Shown in pieces: positions 34,068 through 47,062 of a stretch of DNA of 64,000 nt. Location of the stretch: contig NC_066581.1 of NCBI RefSeq assembly GCF_024323335.1, forward strand, positions 351,296,409-351,360,408, in the 5' to 3' direction. Position 1 is the first letter of the stretch. Every line of letters begins with the position of its first letter. The notes beneath the pieces were generated by a model. It did not search any database, was not told the origin of the DNA, and was given only the letters and a program-made list of their open reading frames with translations. A program made the position numbers and the translations under genes. Source of the DNA: Lathyrus oleraceus (taxonomy: Eukaryota; Streptophyta; Magnoliopsida; Fabales; Fabaceae).

Positions 34068-37000
34068 ACAAGCATGGATCCTTAAACCAAGACATCTTCC
34101 ATGGGAAGGAAAAAAGGTCAAGTTTCCACACAATACCATGAAGGGTGAGAGACTTACAAAATCACTTACTAGAATGTTATGCCTTTAGGGTCAAATTTAG
34201 CTCTATGTTAAGCAATCGTAATTGGACTTATGTAGATGTCACAATTATCTGAGGTCAGGCAATAAAAATTTATGTGTTAATGCATGTTAGAGATTTGGTA
34301 TGATGAACCAAACTCCTAAAACATACCACACACTAAAAGAAAAGATCAAGAGGGATGGACCTATCTCATCTATACTTGTATTGGTTCATCTGACACAAGG
34401 TCATTGATGAACCAATTAGCCTTAAGACATTAGATATTTCATTGGTCAATGAAAGGAATGGGAAAGAGTGGGGATTAAGATGAAGAGGGATGGGAGTGAG
34501 AGAAACACACATTGGTCATGGGAGGAATTTTATCAAATTAAGATCATTCATTCATTTTGGGAGATGAAATATATATTTCATCAATCCCCTAAATCCAATT
34601 ATTTTAATCCAACAAAAGTCAAATTAATCTTGACCAAGGCCCCGGCAAATAGTCAAACATCACAAGACCGTAAAAATAGCTCAACATAAATTTTACACAT
34701 TTAATCAATTAAAAATAAATTAAAAATGCAATAAAATACAATTTAATTTGGTCAAAACCTAAAACCTCTTCAAAACGCCAAATAAATGGCCAAGAGATTT
34801 ATCCTAGGTCAAACAAGGTCAAAGGACCTTAGACAAAAAAATTCATGATTTTTGAAAAGTCATAAGTATTTTTAAACAATTAAAAATATGCACAAAAAAA
34901 TTTAATTCATGAAAATATCAAAAATAATTTTAATTCAGAATATGGAAGAGAAAAATATCTAAAGATTTTTGGTGAAAGTCCCATATTTTTTGGATTAAAA
35001 ATGAAATTAATATGAATTAAACAAAATAAAAGGATTAAACATAAAATCAGAAATTAAAATAAAAATAGAAAAAACAAGGGCCATCAGATCTCCCTCATTA
35101 ATTGAGGTGGCAAATCTGATGGCCACGCACGCGCTATCCACCGTAGTCTTCAGTCAACGTGTCACATGGTTGATAATCAAAACAGATGGCTAAGATTAAA
35201 ACATTTCAAACAGATCAAATGGCCAGGAGACATGACACCACATCACCGGAGCCCTAGCTCCGGTTGTCTTCTCCGGTGGACCTCACCGGACTGGTCCACC
35301 ACCAACTACCATAGAAATGAAAAACAAGGACATGAATTTAAAGAAAAAATGCTCAAGAGCTCGAATCTGGCCTCAATTTTCTCCAATTCCAAGTATATCA
35401 AGAGATACAAGGATTTGAATTTTGAGGATCATGAACTGAGTTGTTTCGATTTAACCTCAAAGCAACTCAACCTTGTTTCCTGCATTGGTAGGACTTCAGC
35501 CAACCAAAAAACACAGAATAGTGAAGAATTAAGTGAGAATCGAAGAGATAAGAATTCTGAAAAATCACCTTCAAAGGAGCTTCAACCTTGCTTGATCTTG
35601 CTTCCAATTGTCCTTGGCTTGGCTTCAGAAGCTTGTAGGAGGTGAATTGAACCAAAGAAAAGCTTGGACTCTTGGAGTTTCAATCTCAAAACAGAATGAG
35701 ATTTGAAGCTTGATTTTCAAATGAAAACCATCAAGATTATCCTTTAATGGTGAGGGTTTGGATTGCAGGTTCAAAGCTTGGGGATGAGGTCCTTAATTCT
35801 GAGCCATGAGGGTTGTATTTATAGCCAATGCAATTCATTTCCACACACTTCCAAAATTTTCCAAATTTAGCAATTTGCCTTGCATGCTTGCATGGGCGTG
35901 TGATAGGCCCATCAAGTGATGTATTCAGATCCAAAATTACTTGAGTTCAATTCTGAAATCATGTCATGTGGCCATGAACTTGAAATTGGAAAGTGAAGGT
36001 GAAATTCATCTAAATGGATATTTGAAAAGAACCCATGCGCAAGTCCTTCATTTCTTGGCCAAATAAGATGATCTTGGACTTTTTGGAAAGGTGAGATCAA
36101 GGGGACCAACTTTAATGTTGAAAAGTTTTCCATTTGAATCTTGTATCATGATTAATTTTGAGGTGGAAGTTTGGAAAATCAAACATATTTGAAAATTTTC
36201 TAAGTACCAAGTCAAATGTTCATTTCTTCCACCTTGAATAACTTTTGCTATGGACTTCAAATAGAAAACGTTCCTTCATCAAAGTTGTAGCTCTTTAAAA
36301 ACTATTAAATTTTGTAACAAATTTGACCTCATTTGGGTTTGGCATGAAGGGGTTATTCATTTTAGAAGTTAAGGAAAATCACTTGTTCAATGGTAATGGC
36401 CCAAAATGTCCTATAATGTTTCTTCTTGGAACATGCATTTACAAGTTGAATTTGAACTTCTTCCAAACATAAAAGTTAAAGAGGACAACTTGAATTTAAT
36501 CATGAAACTTGAATGTATTTCATCGCATAAAACTTGAGCAAGTTATGGTCCTTGGAAGTTGACCTCCTAACTAGGGTTCAGACAAAATGACCTATAATAA
36601 TTCATCATAAAAAATGACTTTCCAAGAAAACATAGCTCTTGACTTCAACATGAAATTTGTTTGTAGTGTCATAAGGAGTAAATTGTATCTTGGAATAAGT
36701 TTCATATGACAAACATTATAGGAGATAGGGTCTAGGGAACCCGAGTTTTGACCAGACGACTTTCTCTAGTCAACCACCATGAACCAACTTGCAAACTTGA
36801 CATTATATTGATATTTGGGACTCATGGAGGATAATATATGTGTAAGATGGCATAACATTAAGTATACCTTGAAATATTTGATCAAATGATGAAGAAACAT
36901 GTTGAGAAAGTCACACAAGATACTCAGATGAATTAGGGCTTCCAAGGCAAACAAGTTTCAAACTCTTGATGAATTCTTGATCAAAATGATATGTGAAGAT

Positions 37001-37341
37001 CATGGGGATCCATATATGATGTCTCGAATCAATTTTAACCATCTCTTGATTAGTCTCCTTGCATTGAGGGTCTTAAACCCTATATATGAGCTTGATGGAG
37101 CATGGGTGAACACACACACACACTACCTACAAAAGCAACAAACTATATATTGACATATTTTTGGAATTTAGGTTAGTAAATAATGAAAAACAAAGTATGA
37201 TACAATCAAATGTTCTTGGTGATCTCTCCTAATGCAAACCCAATGAATGAGGGGTAAGGAGGATGCCAAGGTGTGATCCCAAAGACAATGCATATGATGA
37301 TATAACATGAGGGATCTTAGGGTCAAAATTGGGGTCTTACA
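34068..37341 (-). mobile_element. Element 4: partial LTR of a related Ogre-like family
   Basis: The minus strand begins TGTAAGACCCCAATTTTG at 37341, as Ogre LTRs do, but the rest is diverged from elements 1-3. TATA-like GGCTATAAATAC at 35815-35826; leader hairpin CCGGAG/CTCCGG at 35246-35263. The LTR breaks off at 34068, where element 3 was inserted; the remainder should be left of element 3. At the right it abuts the plus-strand LTR of element 5 at 37342, with catag (37342-37346) as the expected half duplication. All short ORFs here look spurious. Confidence 0.85.
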
Positions 37342-39056
37342 CATAGATAGTTATGACTTCTACATAAGTCCAATTATGATTGTTTAACATAGAGCTAAAT
37401 TTGTCCCTCAAGGCATAACATTCTAGTAAGTGAGATTGTAGGTCTCTCATTCTTCACGCCATTGTGTGGAAACTTGACCTTTTTTACTTTCATGAGAGTT
37501 AGTGGCATACTTGTTGATTTATCCAAGTTGAAGCCCTTCTCATGAATGATGTGTTGGTTCAAGGATTCATACTTGTGAATGAATGGTTGATTATTCTCCG
37601 AAGAATGACTTAATCAATTAAAGCTCATCACTAACATTTGACTAACCATTAACTAAATTTTTATTAATGTTGTTTTATTTTTCAAGTCATTTACTTTATG
37701 CAATTTAAATTACAGTACCTTTATCATTCATTTCCATTTACATTTCAAGCAACTTGTTTATGTTTCAAGTCTTTCACTTTGCTCATTTGAGCCATATCTT
37801 GTGATTGTATATATTTATTTGTTTGTCTTTGTTTTGTTTGTGGTCTTAGGACCTTAAAACACCTAAAAACAAAAAAAAAAACTAAAAAGCATCTTGGTGG
37901 ACTATTGGATTTGATTTGAACTTCTGAAATTAGAATTAGGCAACAGTCCCTGTGTTAAAGGACTTGGCCAATGCCAACATTTGAGAATGAGATACCTTTG
38001 ACTATGCCTTCATATGATTCAAGATCTTGGATCCCTTTGATTCATCTACTACTATGTCTCTGTGCTTAATTGTCATACTATTATTATTGCCTATGTTTGA
38101 TGATTGTTCTGAGTTGATCAAGGAGTATTTCATCTGATATATTGGAAGACATTGAAGAACGCTAGCTATTGGAATGCTTGCTTAGATATTATGGATATCT
38201 TTATTTGATGCCTTGGTCTTCATTTGGTTTACTTGGATGTTGCTTATGCTTGTTGCTTGCTAAAGTCCAAAGGAAGATGGTTCTACATGACGTTCTTGTC
38301 TGTTGGATTGCATCCCATTGGTCAAATCTTTTCAACTCTTAACTCTTAATTTTTGTCTAGTGTAGTCTCTTCATCTCCTCCCACTTCTTAAATTTCAAAA
38401 TTTCTCCCTCTTTTTCAAAAACTTTATTTGCTTGTGATTTCAAACTTAGACATGTTTTAATGATTAGAAACTTTGGCCTAATGTCATCGAATTTTCAAAC
38501 TTTTTCTTAAATCAAACTTGTAAATAAATTTAACCTTATTGACTTAAATTTCAAAAAGACAAAAAGAACTAACAACCACATTCAAATATTTGGCCTTTTG
38601 TGTCTTTCTTGTTAAACCTTTGTTAAAATCAATTCACTAACTTCTTTGAAATTTTTACCATGAACTACGGGGTTTTGATCCCTTATTTTCATGTTAGTAC
38701 GTAGGCATAAGACCGAAGGTCTTGTCAAACACAAAAATATAATCAATGAATTCTTTTCTCATCCCCACACTCTATATTTTATCAAACATCATTTATCCCA
38801 AAGACATATGCACATAAAAAAGGGCTCCCTAGGAGTACCTAGGACACTTTGGATGCTAACACACTTCCTCTGTGTAACCAACCCCCTTACCTATAATCTC
38901 TGGAATTTTATTAGTTTTGACTTGAAAACTTCTTATTTTGGGGTTTTGTTCGTACTTTTCCCTTTTCCTTTGCAAACAATAAAAGCGCGGTGGCGACTCT
39001 GGTTTTACTAACGTCAAGTTTATCCATAGCTTGATGGTCACGAATTTACCGCTACA
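37342..39056 (+). mobile_element. Element 5: 3' part of a plus-strand Ogre-like LTR
   Basis: Its first about 200 bp match the reverse complement of 34068-34240, so it belongs to the same family as element 4 in the opposite orientation. The end is collinear with the ends of the other Ogre LTRs (GTGGCGACTC, then TTACCGCTACA ending at 39056). It then abuts Ty1/copia sequence; taaac (39057-39061) is the expected half duplication. Its 5' part should be far to the left. Confidence 0.82.
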
Positions 39057-42056
39057 TAAACCACCAAGGAGTTCTATATGTGAACCAAAACCAAAACACA
39101 ATGGTGAGAAATCTAAGGCTATATATTCTCATTTCACTTATGGTCACACACATGAAATTGATTCAACAAATAAATTGTGGGGTGTTAAAACCTCTAGGAA
39201 GACTAACCACAAATGACCCAAAAAGAGATGGGTACCTAAAATAAAATTATCTATGTTACAGATATCCTTAGTATCCACGTTGAGACACCAGTCATGGTAT
39301 CTGGACTCTGGATGCTCATGATACATGATAGGAAGAAGGCATATATTCCAAGATTTGGAACTTAAGCCTGGAGGCTCAGTAGGCTTTAGAGGAGATCAGA
39401 AGCGTAAGTTTATTGGTACTGGAACCATAGGTGATAGTTCTCTTCCCTCTATCTCTAATATTTTATTGGTTGAAGGCCAAATGCATACTCTATTGTCCAT
39501 AAGTCAATTAAGTGACAATGGTTATGACATTATCTTAAATCAAAAGTTATGTAAAGCTGTTAGTCAAAAAGATGGCTTTGTACTCTTCATAGGAAAAAGG
39601 AAAAACAAAATTTACAAAATTAAACTTTCAGATTTAGAAAATAAAAATGAAAAATGTTTTATGTCTATGAATGAAGAGCAATGAATTTGGCATAAACGAT
39701 TGGGTCATGTTAGCAAGTGAAGGATCTTTATGCTCAACAAGATAAACCTTGTTAGAGTTCTCCCAAATCTGAAGTTTGCTTCAGATGTTATTTGTGAGGC
39801 ATGTCAAAAAGGGAAATTTTCTAAAAGCTAGTTCAAAACTAAAAATATTGTTTCTACCTCTAGACCTCTATAACTCTTTCACATTGATCTGTTTGGGCAA
39901 GTTAAAATTGCATCAAACAAAACCATGATCAATGAGCCAAATGTTGCTAAGCACTTCTAGGAAGAAGCTGTGAATATAGCTTGTTACATTCAGAATAGGA
40001 TCTCTATAAGATCTATTATGGTTAACACTCCATATTGTGGAAGAACAAAAAGCCCAACATTGCTTACTTTCATCCGTTTGGTTGTTCATGTTTTATTCTC
40101 AACACTAAGGATAACTTAAATAATTTTGATTCTAGAGCTCTAAAGTGCATCATGTTAGGATACTCTGAACGCTCAAAAGGATATAGAGTGTATAACACTA
40201 AAACCAATATTGTTCAGGAATCGATTCATGTTAATTTTGATGATAAGCTTGACCCTGAAAAGTCAAAGCTATATGAAAAGCTTGCAGATATGAAGATCAC
40301 ATACTCAAACTCCGAGGGTGTTCAACCTGAAACAAAATAATCAGCATCAAAAGCTGCTAACATATCAGAAGATGCTGACACACTAACACCTCATAAGAAG
40401 CTCAAGCAAAGACTCTCTCATTGTGAAGAACTTATTCTTGGTGACAAGTCAGAACATGTCAGAACCAGATCTTCATTTAGGCAAGATGAAGAAACTCTTC
40501 TAGGATTGGTGTATATCATAAAACCAACATCCATTGATGATGCTCTTTTGGAATCTAACTGGATTTTGGAAATGCAAGAAGAACTCGATCAATTTTCCCG
40601 AATTGATGTGTGGGATCTAGTTCCAAAACCAAAAAGAAAATATGTCATAAGAACCAAATGGGTTTCTAGAAATAAGCTGAATGAGCAAGGAGAAGTGGTA
40701 AGGTAGAAGGCCAGACTGGCTGCACAAAGATATAGTCAATAAGAAGGAATTGACTATTTTGAGACCTTTGCACTAGTTACCGGGTTAGAATTTATTCGTC
40801 TTTTAATTTCATTTGTTGTTAATCATAGTATTATCTTATATCAAATGGATGTTAAAAATGCATTTCTGAATGGTTACACAACTGAAGAAGTTTATGTCCA
40901 TTAACCTCTTGGTTTTGAAAATCATAAAAATCATGACTTTTTTTAACTTAAGAAATCTTTGTATGGTCTGAAACAAGCTCCTAGAGCTTGGTATGAAAGC
41001 CTCAATAATTTTATTTTGGAAAATAATTTTTCAAGAGGTAAAATGGATACGACCTTGTTCTGTAAAACCATAAAAAATTATCTTTTAATAGTTCAAATCT
41101 ATGTTGATGATATCATTTTTTGTTCTAATAATTCCTCTCTCTCTCTCTCTGCCAATAATTTTCCAACTCCATGCAAGCAGAATTTGAAATGAGCAGGATG
41201 GGAGAATTAAAATTCTTTCTGGGAAATCAAATTAATCAAAACTCGGAAGGATCATACATTCACTAGAGAAAATATACAAAATAACTTCTGAAGAAGCTTG
41301 ATATGACAGAATGTAAGATAGCTAAAACTCCAATGCATCCCACTTACACTTTTGGAAAAGATGAGGAAAGCAAAAAGGTAGAACAAAATGTATACAAAGG
41401 TATGATTGGGTCTCTCCTTTACTTAACTACTTTTAGGCCCGATATTTTGTTCAGTGTATGCTTATGTGCTAGATTTCAATCAGATCTTAGAGAATCTCAT
41501 TTAACTGTTGTTAAGAGAATTTTTAGATATATGACAGGTACTACTAACCTTGGTTTGTTTTATGAGAAATCAAAAGATTACAAGTTAGTAGGTTTTTGTG
41601 ATGCTGATTATGCTAGAGACAGACATAAAAGAAAAAAGTATCAGTGGAAGCTGTCAGTTTCTGGGTGAAAATCTAATCCCATGGTCCAGCAAGAGACAAT
41701 TAGCTATTGCATTATCAATAACAAAAGATGAATACATTTCAGCCTCTGGATGTAGCACTTTGATTCTCTGGATGAAAAGTCAGCTAAAAGATTATCAGTT
41801 AAATGAGAGTAACATTCTTATCTTTGTGATAATACTTCCACTATTTATTTGTATAAGAATCGTAATTTACATTCTAGATCTAAGCATATTAATATCAAAC
41901 ATCATTTTATCAGAGACTATGTTCATAAAGGTATTATAAACATAAAAATTATTAATACAAACCATCAATGTGCTGATATTTTTACTAAACCCCTTACTAA
42001 GGACATGTTTGTTTTTATTATGAGAAATTTGAAAATGGAAATTTGTCCTGATTAAA
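39057..42056 (+). pseudogene. Decayed Ty1/copia pol, SIRE/Maximus-like
   Basis: Fragments of one pol in order: protease start with WYLDSGCS (about 39290), GAG-pre-integrase region with WHKRLGHV (about 39690), part of integrase with an internal deletion near 39930, RT (from about 40540, with QMDVKNAFLNG near 40840, YGLKQAPRAWYESL near 40970, YVDD at about 41100), and RNase H with CDADYA (about 41600), ending in HQCADIFTKPLT (about 41965), the usual copia RNase H end. Many stops and frameshifts; a TC-rich microsatellite expansion (41137-41150) sits just after YVDD. Lineage is inferred from the RNase H end. The left part was separated by insertion of element 5. Confidence 0.88.
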
Positions 42057-42570
42057 AAATCTCAATTTGTTAAAACTCTGATGGATTCAAAATGAGACTC
42101 TAAAACTTTATATGTTTTTAACTCTGAAACAGTCATCCCTTTAATAGTTAGACGACTTTCTGGCTCTAAATGTCCAACTCATAATCCCTCTGGGGCTTTC
42201 TGTCTTCTGGACTCTAATACATATCAATGTTTTGTTTAGGTAATTTTTTGTTACTTTTTTTTTATTCTTTTATTTTTTAAAAACTTCCAAATTGCTTGAG
42301 TAATCGTTTGGAGAAATCTTTATTGGGTAAAACAAAGTCACACTTTAATGCTCCCTATGTCATTAATCTTTCTTGTTTCCAATACCGCCTAGTCTTTTCG
42401 TCTCCTGACAAAGCGTGTAGTGTTGCCTAAGTTATTTCTTCGATTCCCATTATAACTTTTCAGTTGTCGTTGTCATAAATATTTTTTAACTATAAAAAAT
42501 GTATTCCAGACATAAGGTTCATCCATAAGCATGACCCATAAATAATCCAGACATATGGTCATTCCATATG
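42057..42570. other. Unassigned AT-rich stretch
   Basis: About 0.5 kb downstream of the copia RNase H. No coding potential recognised. It may be the 3' untranslated region of the copia element; no LTR start was identified. Confidence 0.4.
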
Positions 42571-42866
42571 AAAAAAAAACTTATTTTATTTTATTAATTC
42601 TCTTTATTTCTCTTATTCCTCACCAATTCCACATTTCTCCTTAATTCTAATTATATTTCTATTTTCCTCCCAAAAACCAATTATATCGTTATTTTTATTA
42701 TTTCTATTATTTAAAAATTAATTAAAAATTCAAATAATTCTATCAACACTTCAATAGTTCTTAAAAATATTAATTAAATCAAATAAAACACCTTAACACT
42801 AAAATAAAATAAAATAAAGCATTTTAAACTCAATTAAAATATTTATATCAAAATTAAGGTGTTACA
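42571..42866 (-). mobile_element. Truncated 3' LTR of a Ty3/gypsy element
   Basis: The minus strand begins TGTAACACC at 42866, right after a polypurine tract AAGTGGGGGAGAGT (42867-42880). It matches the far end of the LTR at 46090-46284 and stops at an A-run near 42571. Only about 296 bp are left. Confidence 0.7.
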
Positions 42867-43129
42867 ACTCTCCCCCACTTAAAGAATTTTCGCCCTCGAA
42901 AATCATCTAAAGAAAATGACTCTCAATAATACTCTCTCCTTTGGTTCTCTAACCCCCTTGTCACACTAACCTCAACGGATCCTCCCCCACTTGTTTCAAA
43001 CTCACTCATGTTGGCTAGTAATTAGAAAAAAAATAAGCATCGATAGTGTCTCACACACATGTCGCACACTAAGATACAAACAAGTTCACCACCTAGGCCG
43101 AATAAACCGACCTACTCGGATACCAACTA
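42867..43129 (-). other. Internal region reduced to PPT and PBS
   Basis: Only 263 bp lie between the two LTRs: a polypurine tract at 42867-42880 and, at 43110-43125, TGGTATCCGAG, one mismatch from the tRNA-Met type site TGGTATCAGAGC. No coding sequence. Either a large internal deletion or a naturally non-autonomous element. Confidence 0.65.
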
Positions 43130-46100
43130 TGTAACACCATAAACCATAATATGTAATTTATAAAGTAACCAGAGTATGTTTCTCAAAAAGGGTGTCACAT
43201 TTTTCTCTGTTAAACATCTTCCTCAAAATTACACAAAATTGCAGCGAAAATTAAATAATTAAAAAAAATACAACTTCATTGTCTCATCAAAATAGAAATC
43301 TTTTTTACTCGAAGAAATATTAGTTTAGGTAACATAACAACTCATTGAATAAAACAAGTAAATAATCCCAATCCAAGTGTACACTATTCGAGTGACAGAA
43401 GGTAACTAAACGACACATAAAATAATAAGTGAAGAAGGCCACTAGTCATCTTCCACACAAGCAGCATCTAAGGCTCAGCAGTCTCGACTCGAGTATATGC
43501 ACGATGGGTGTAAAGTCAACACTAGAAACAAACTAAGGGTGGGAATACATTCGTAAATGTTAATGGTGTATAAAATATCTAGGATATCTTAAACATATTA
43601 TTCATCAATCACATGATTCATTTACAACAATAATCAACCACTAGTGCAGTTATATATGCAATGCAAACAACATCTCTACTCCAATGCATGTGGTACCAAG
43701 TTTTGGATATCAGAGTTATGTTATTGATTTATCTATCCACCAATGGTTCCTCTTTGAACATGGTTCCTCTCTGAGGCAAAACTCATCCCATGTCCTATCT
43801 TCTTAACCAAGAACTCCTCACTGGACCAAAGTCCGAGACTCGTACCAAGTCCCCACTTTTGAATGTGGAACTTGTCATTGGACCGAAGTTCCAGACTCTT
43901 CATCGGTCCCTACTTCTGAACCAGAAACTCGTCTCTAGACCGAAGTTCATACACTTATCTCCGACATACATGATGCATGAAATGCAACAAATAATACCAA
44001 TGAAAAATTCATCATTGATTCCTCTCTGAACCCACAATATCACAAATATAAGGCCGCCACAATAGTTGCTCTCTGAACTACACACCTCAACATAAATATC
44101 ATAAATATAAGCCCACCAAAGTAGCTTTTCTCTGAACTACATATCTCAACATAATTCATCATGAATTTTGTAATAACAACTCAAGAATATTTATAATTAA
44201 ATAATTACTCAATAATACTTACTAACTGAGTAAAAATAGAACTACACAACCATAAGCATTCAACATGGTCAACTCATAACTCAACTGATTTCAGAGCTAA
44301 CTCACCCACTTTTTATTCAAGGATTACGAATCACAAGGCGTACTCTAACCTTAAATCAACTACTTATCAACTCGACTCTCAACATGTCAGATGACTAAAA
44401 AACTGAACCTTTTTGACACACATAACACTTCAAACACATCAATATAACTTAATAACTTACTCATAACTCTAAACATATCAAGTGACTCAAAACTCAACCC
44501 CTTTTAATCAACTCGACTCTAAAAATATCAAAAACCTCAAACTCAACTCTAAGAATGTCAAATACTCCAAACTCAACTCTAAACATTTCAGGCTCAACTC
44601 TATAAATAGCAAATACCTCAAACTCAATTCTAAAAATGTCAAATAACTGAAACTAAACTCTAAACATATCAAACTACTCAAATTAAAATTATTTATAAAT
44701 ATATTCAATTCCTTAAATTTCTAAAGGGTTTCCCCAAGTTATGGATTTAACTCTAAAATTGTCTCGCTTCATAATAGCACAAAATACTATAGACTTTTGA
44801 TACAACTGTGACACTCTCTAGTCTAAAACTCTTTCAAACTCAATTGATTGCATTTCGATCAAAGTTATGAAATTATAGTTCTATTCATTTTAGTTCAGCC
44901 ATATCACATTATTTCATGCATAAACTCTAAAACAAAATTTCTTACTTCAAAATAGCACAAAATATTATAGACTTGTGATAAAAATTTTTGAAACTCTCAT
45001 GTTTAAAAGACCCTTAAACTCTCTTTCTAACGCAACTGACCACACCTTAAACAGACTTACAAAACTTAAGTTACACATGAAACAAGTAAAGCAACGCAGG
45101 GCTGAAATTTGACTAAGCCTCTGATATAAAAATCAGAGAAGTGATACTATTATAGCGCTCCTAGACCCAATTTACCCACTTCAAAATAAATATTATTACG
45201 TTAGCTTTCTAACACAACTAACGGCACCTCAAACAACCTTATGAAACTCAAGTTACACATGAAAAAAGACGTTAAATCCCCTTTTATGTCTACCTGCGAT
45301 TTTATGCATTTTTCTCTCTATTGAACAGATCTCAAACTCGTCTATTTTGCCTATTTGAGTTCTGGCCGTCCAAAAAACTTACAGATAAATATAAACATTG
45401 AAAGGGCACATAAATTAGGATTAACAACAACATATTTTATCAATCAGATCTCGCCTTAACATAAGGCATCAAGACAATTTAAAAATTTAACTGTCACCTT
45501 ATCACAAGGCAATAACAAAATTAATTCAATTCTCGGCTTATCATAAAGTCTCAACAAAACTCTCAATTCAACCTTTGTTGTATCCTAGTGGAACAATATA
45601 ATTTAACAATCTAACTCCTGCCTTATCATAAGGCGTAACCATCGTTCATTCAATGAATCTCGTATGATTCACCTATTTTGGTTCTAATCTCCTCAATACA
45701 CACAAGTTAACCATGGATAATAGAAATCAACAAAAATTTTAGATTCATACTCTTGTCTTATCAAGAGGCATCATCATAGGTTATCAAATTAAAATCAGTA
45801 ATCAATCAAGTATAAAAATAAAAACATTATCATAACGATCGCCTAATAAGGTTTTGCATAAACCTTCTTTGGCCACAAGCATAATCACAAAAAAAAACAA
45901 TGGTAAGGAACCCTCACTATCCATCTACTTAAACAGTCATACATGAATAATCCCCCCTTATCTCGAATTTGCAACAATGATGAAGCTTTGACTATGAGGT
46001 TTCCTCTCTATTCCTTCCAAAAGCTTCTTCTAGGTTTCTCTCTATTATGCCTCTTTTCCATCCAAAACACGTATCGACTCAAATATCTCTCAACTCCCCT

Positions 46101-46284
46101 ATTTTAAAAAAAAAACTTATTTTATTTTATTAATTCTCTTTATTTCACTTATTTCTCACCAATCCCACACCCCTCCTTAATTTTAATTATATTTTTATTT
46201 CTCTCTCGAAAACCAATTATCTTGTTATTTCTATTATTTAAAAATTAATTAAAAATTCAAGTGATTCTAATAATTCTACCAACA
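43130..46284 (-). mobile_element. 5' LTR (over 3.1 kb) of a Tekay/Del-like gypsy element
   Basis: The minus strand ends GGTGTTACA at 43130, four bases before the PBS, and extends right to about 46284, where the last 110 bp or so are lost. Long LTRs with TGTAACACC/GGTGTTACA ends and a tRNA-Met PBS fit the Tekay/Del lineage (inferred). It contains a degenerate 62-bp repeat (about 43780-43945), a 30-bp minisatellite (about 44508-44695) and scattered CCTTATCA(C/T)AAGGC palindromic motifs (45450-45780). No genes seen. Confidence 0.65.
44508..44695. repeat. 30-bp minisatellite in gypsy LTR
   Basis: About six imperfect units of the form TCAACTCTAAAAATGTCAAA plus about ten more bases, with one unit shortened to 21 bp. 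Confidence 0.75.
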
Positions 46285-46285
46285 A

Positions 46286-46516
46286 TGCAAATCATGTTTC
46301 CTTGATTTTCTGAAGCTCATAAAAGGTAAGGCTGCAGATGACCAAGGTAGCTCAAAGAAAATAGAACATTCCCTAGAGAGCTTGGATGTGAACCAAACTA
46401 ATATCTCGGAAATTTTGAAGAATGACTTAGGTGGACCAACAATCCACATTGCAACATCCAAGAGGGATCCCCCATTGAAAATAAAAGGTAAAGAACATCG
46501 TAAAAGCGAAAAGTAG
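46286..46516 (+). other. Open 76-codon coding-like fragment, unknown
   Basis: An uninterrupted stretch ending in TAG at 46514-46516, coding for a charged, Lys/Ser-rich tail (SSKKIEHSLESLDVNQ, PPLKIKGKEHRKSEK). It lies between the broken end of the gypsy LTR (46284) and the next element. It reads like the 3' end of a transposon or captured gene, but I do not recognise a family. No start codon or upstream exon is visible. Confidence 0.3.
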
Positions 46517-46548
46517 AGACACAAAATATTTGACTACAAAAAGAAATT

Positions 46549-47042
46549 GTACTATTATATTTGTAAAAGGCCCACAATGGGCTATGTATGCGGAAAAGGA
46601 TGTAACATCTTTCGTGCAACACCTACTTGGTATCTCGTTTCCTAGATTGATTCCTCATTTACTAGATGCGTGCCTTTTCCTTAAATATGTAGCCCACTTC
46701 CTTGACAACTCGCCCAAAGTGTGTGAACATGGGAAGTAACATGTTTCTTCTGTTGGAAGTGGTTAATCATGCTCTCTTGAACAATAGGGGATCAATTACC
46801 CCACCCCCTCTGCTGGAAGTGGTTGTTACTTCTTAGGAATCTGAGATCCAGACCTAGAGTTCTTATAAATACCTCAATCCTAAAGGATGAAAGAAGACAA
46901 TTTGACATTCACACAAGTAATATACACACATAGCTTATCATCTCCCTATGTGAACTATCTCTAACCCCACAACAAACTCTAAAATCCATTGATAACCCTT
47001 AATCACTAGGGGTTGTCACATATTGTACTTTTAGCCAGTACA
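46549..47042 (+). mobile_element. 5' LTR of a Tat/Retand-like gypsy element (element 7)
   Basis: The right end is ...AGCCAGTACA at 47042, followed by the PBS. The left end is uncertain: TGTAACATC at 46601 looks like a start, but similarity to the 3' copy continues about 50 bp further left (46549 against 51251). TATA-like CTTATAAATACC is at about 46862-46873. Confidence 0.6.
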
Positions 47043-47044
47043 AT

Positions 47045-47062
47045 TGTCACCCACCTTGAGGC
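47045..47062 (+). promoter_or_regulatory. Primer-binding site of element 7 (degenerate)
   Basis: TGTCACCCACCTTGAGGC, two bases after the LTR end; close to TGGCGCCCACCGTGGGGC, the usual site of this lineage. The same relation recurs at 52375-52392. Confidence 0.6.
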
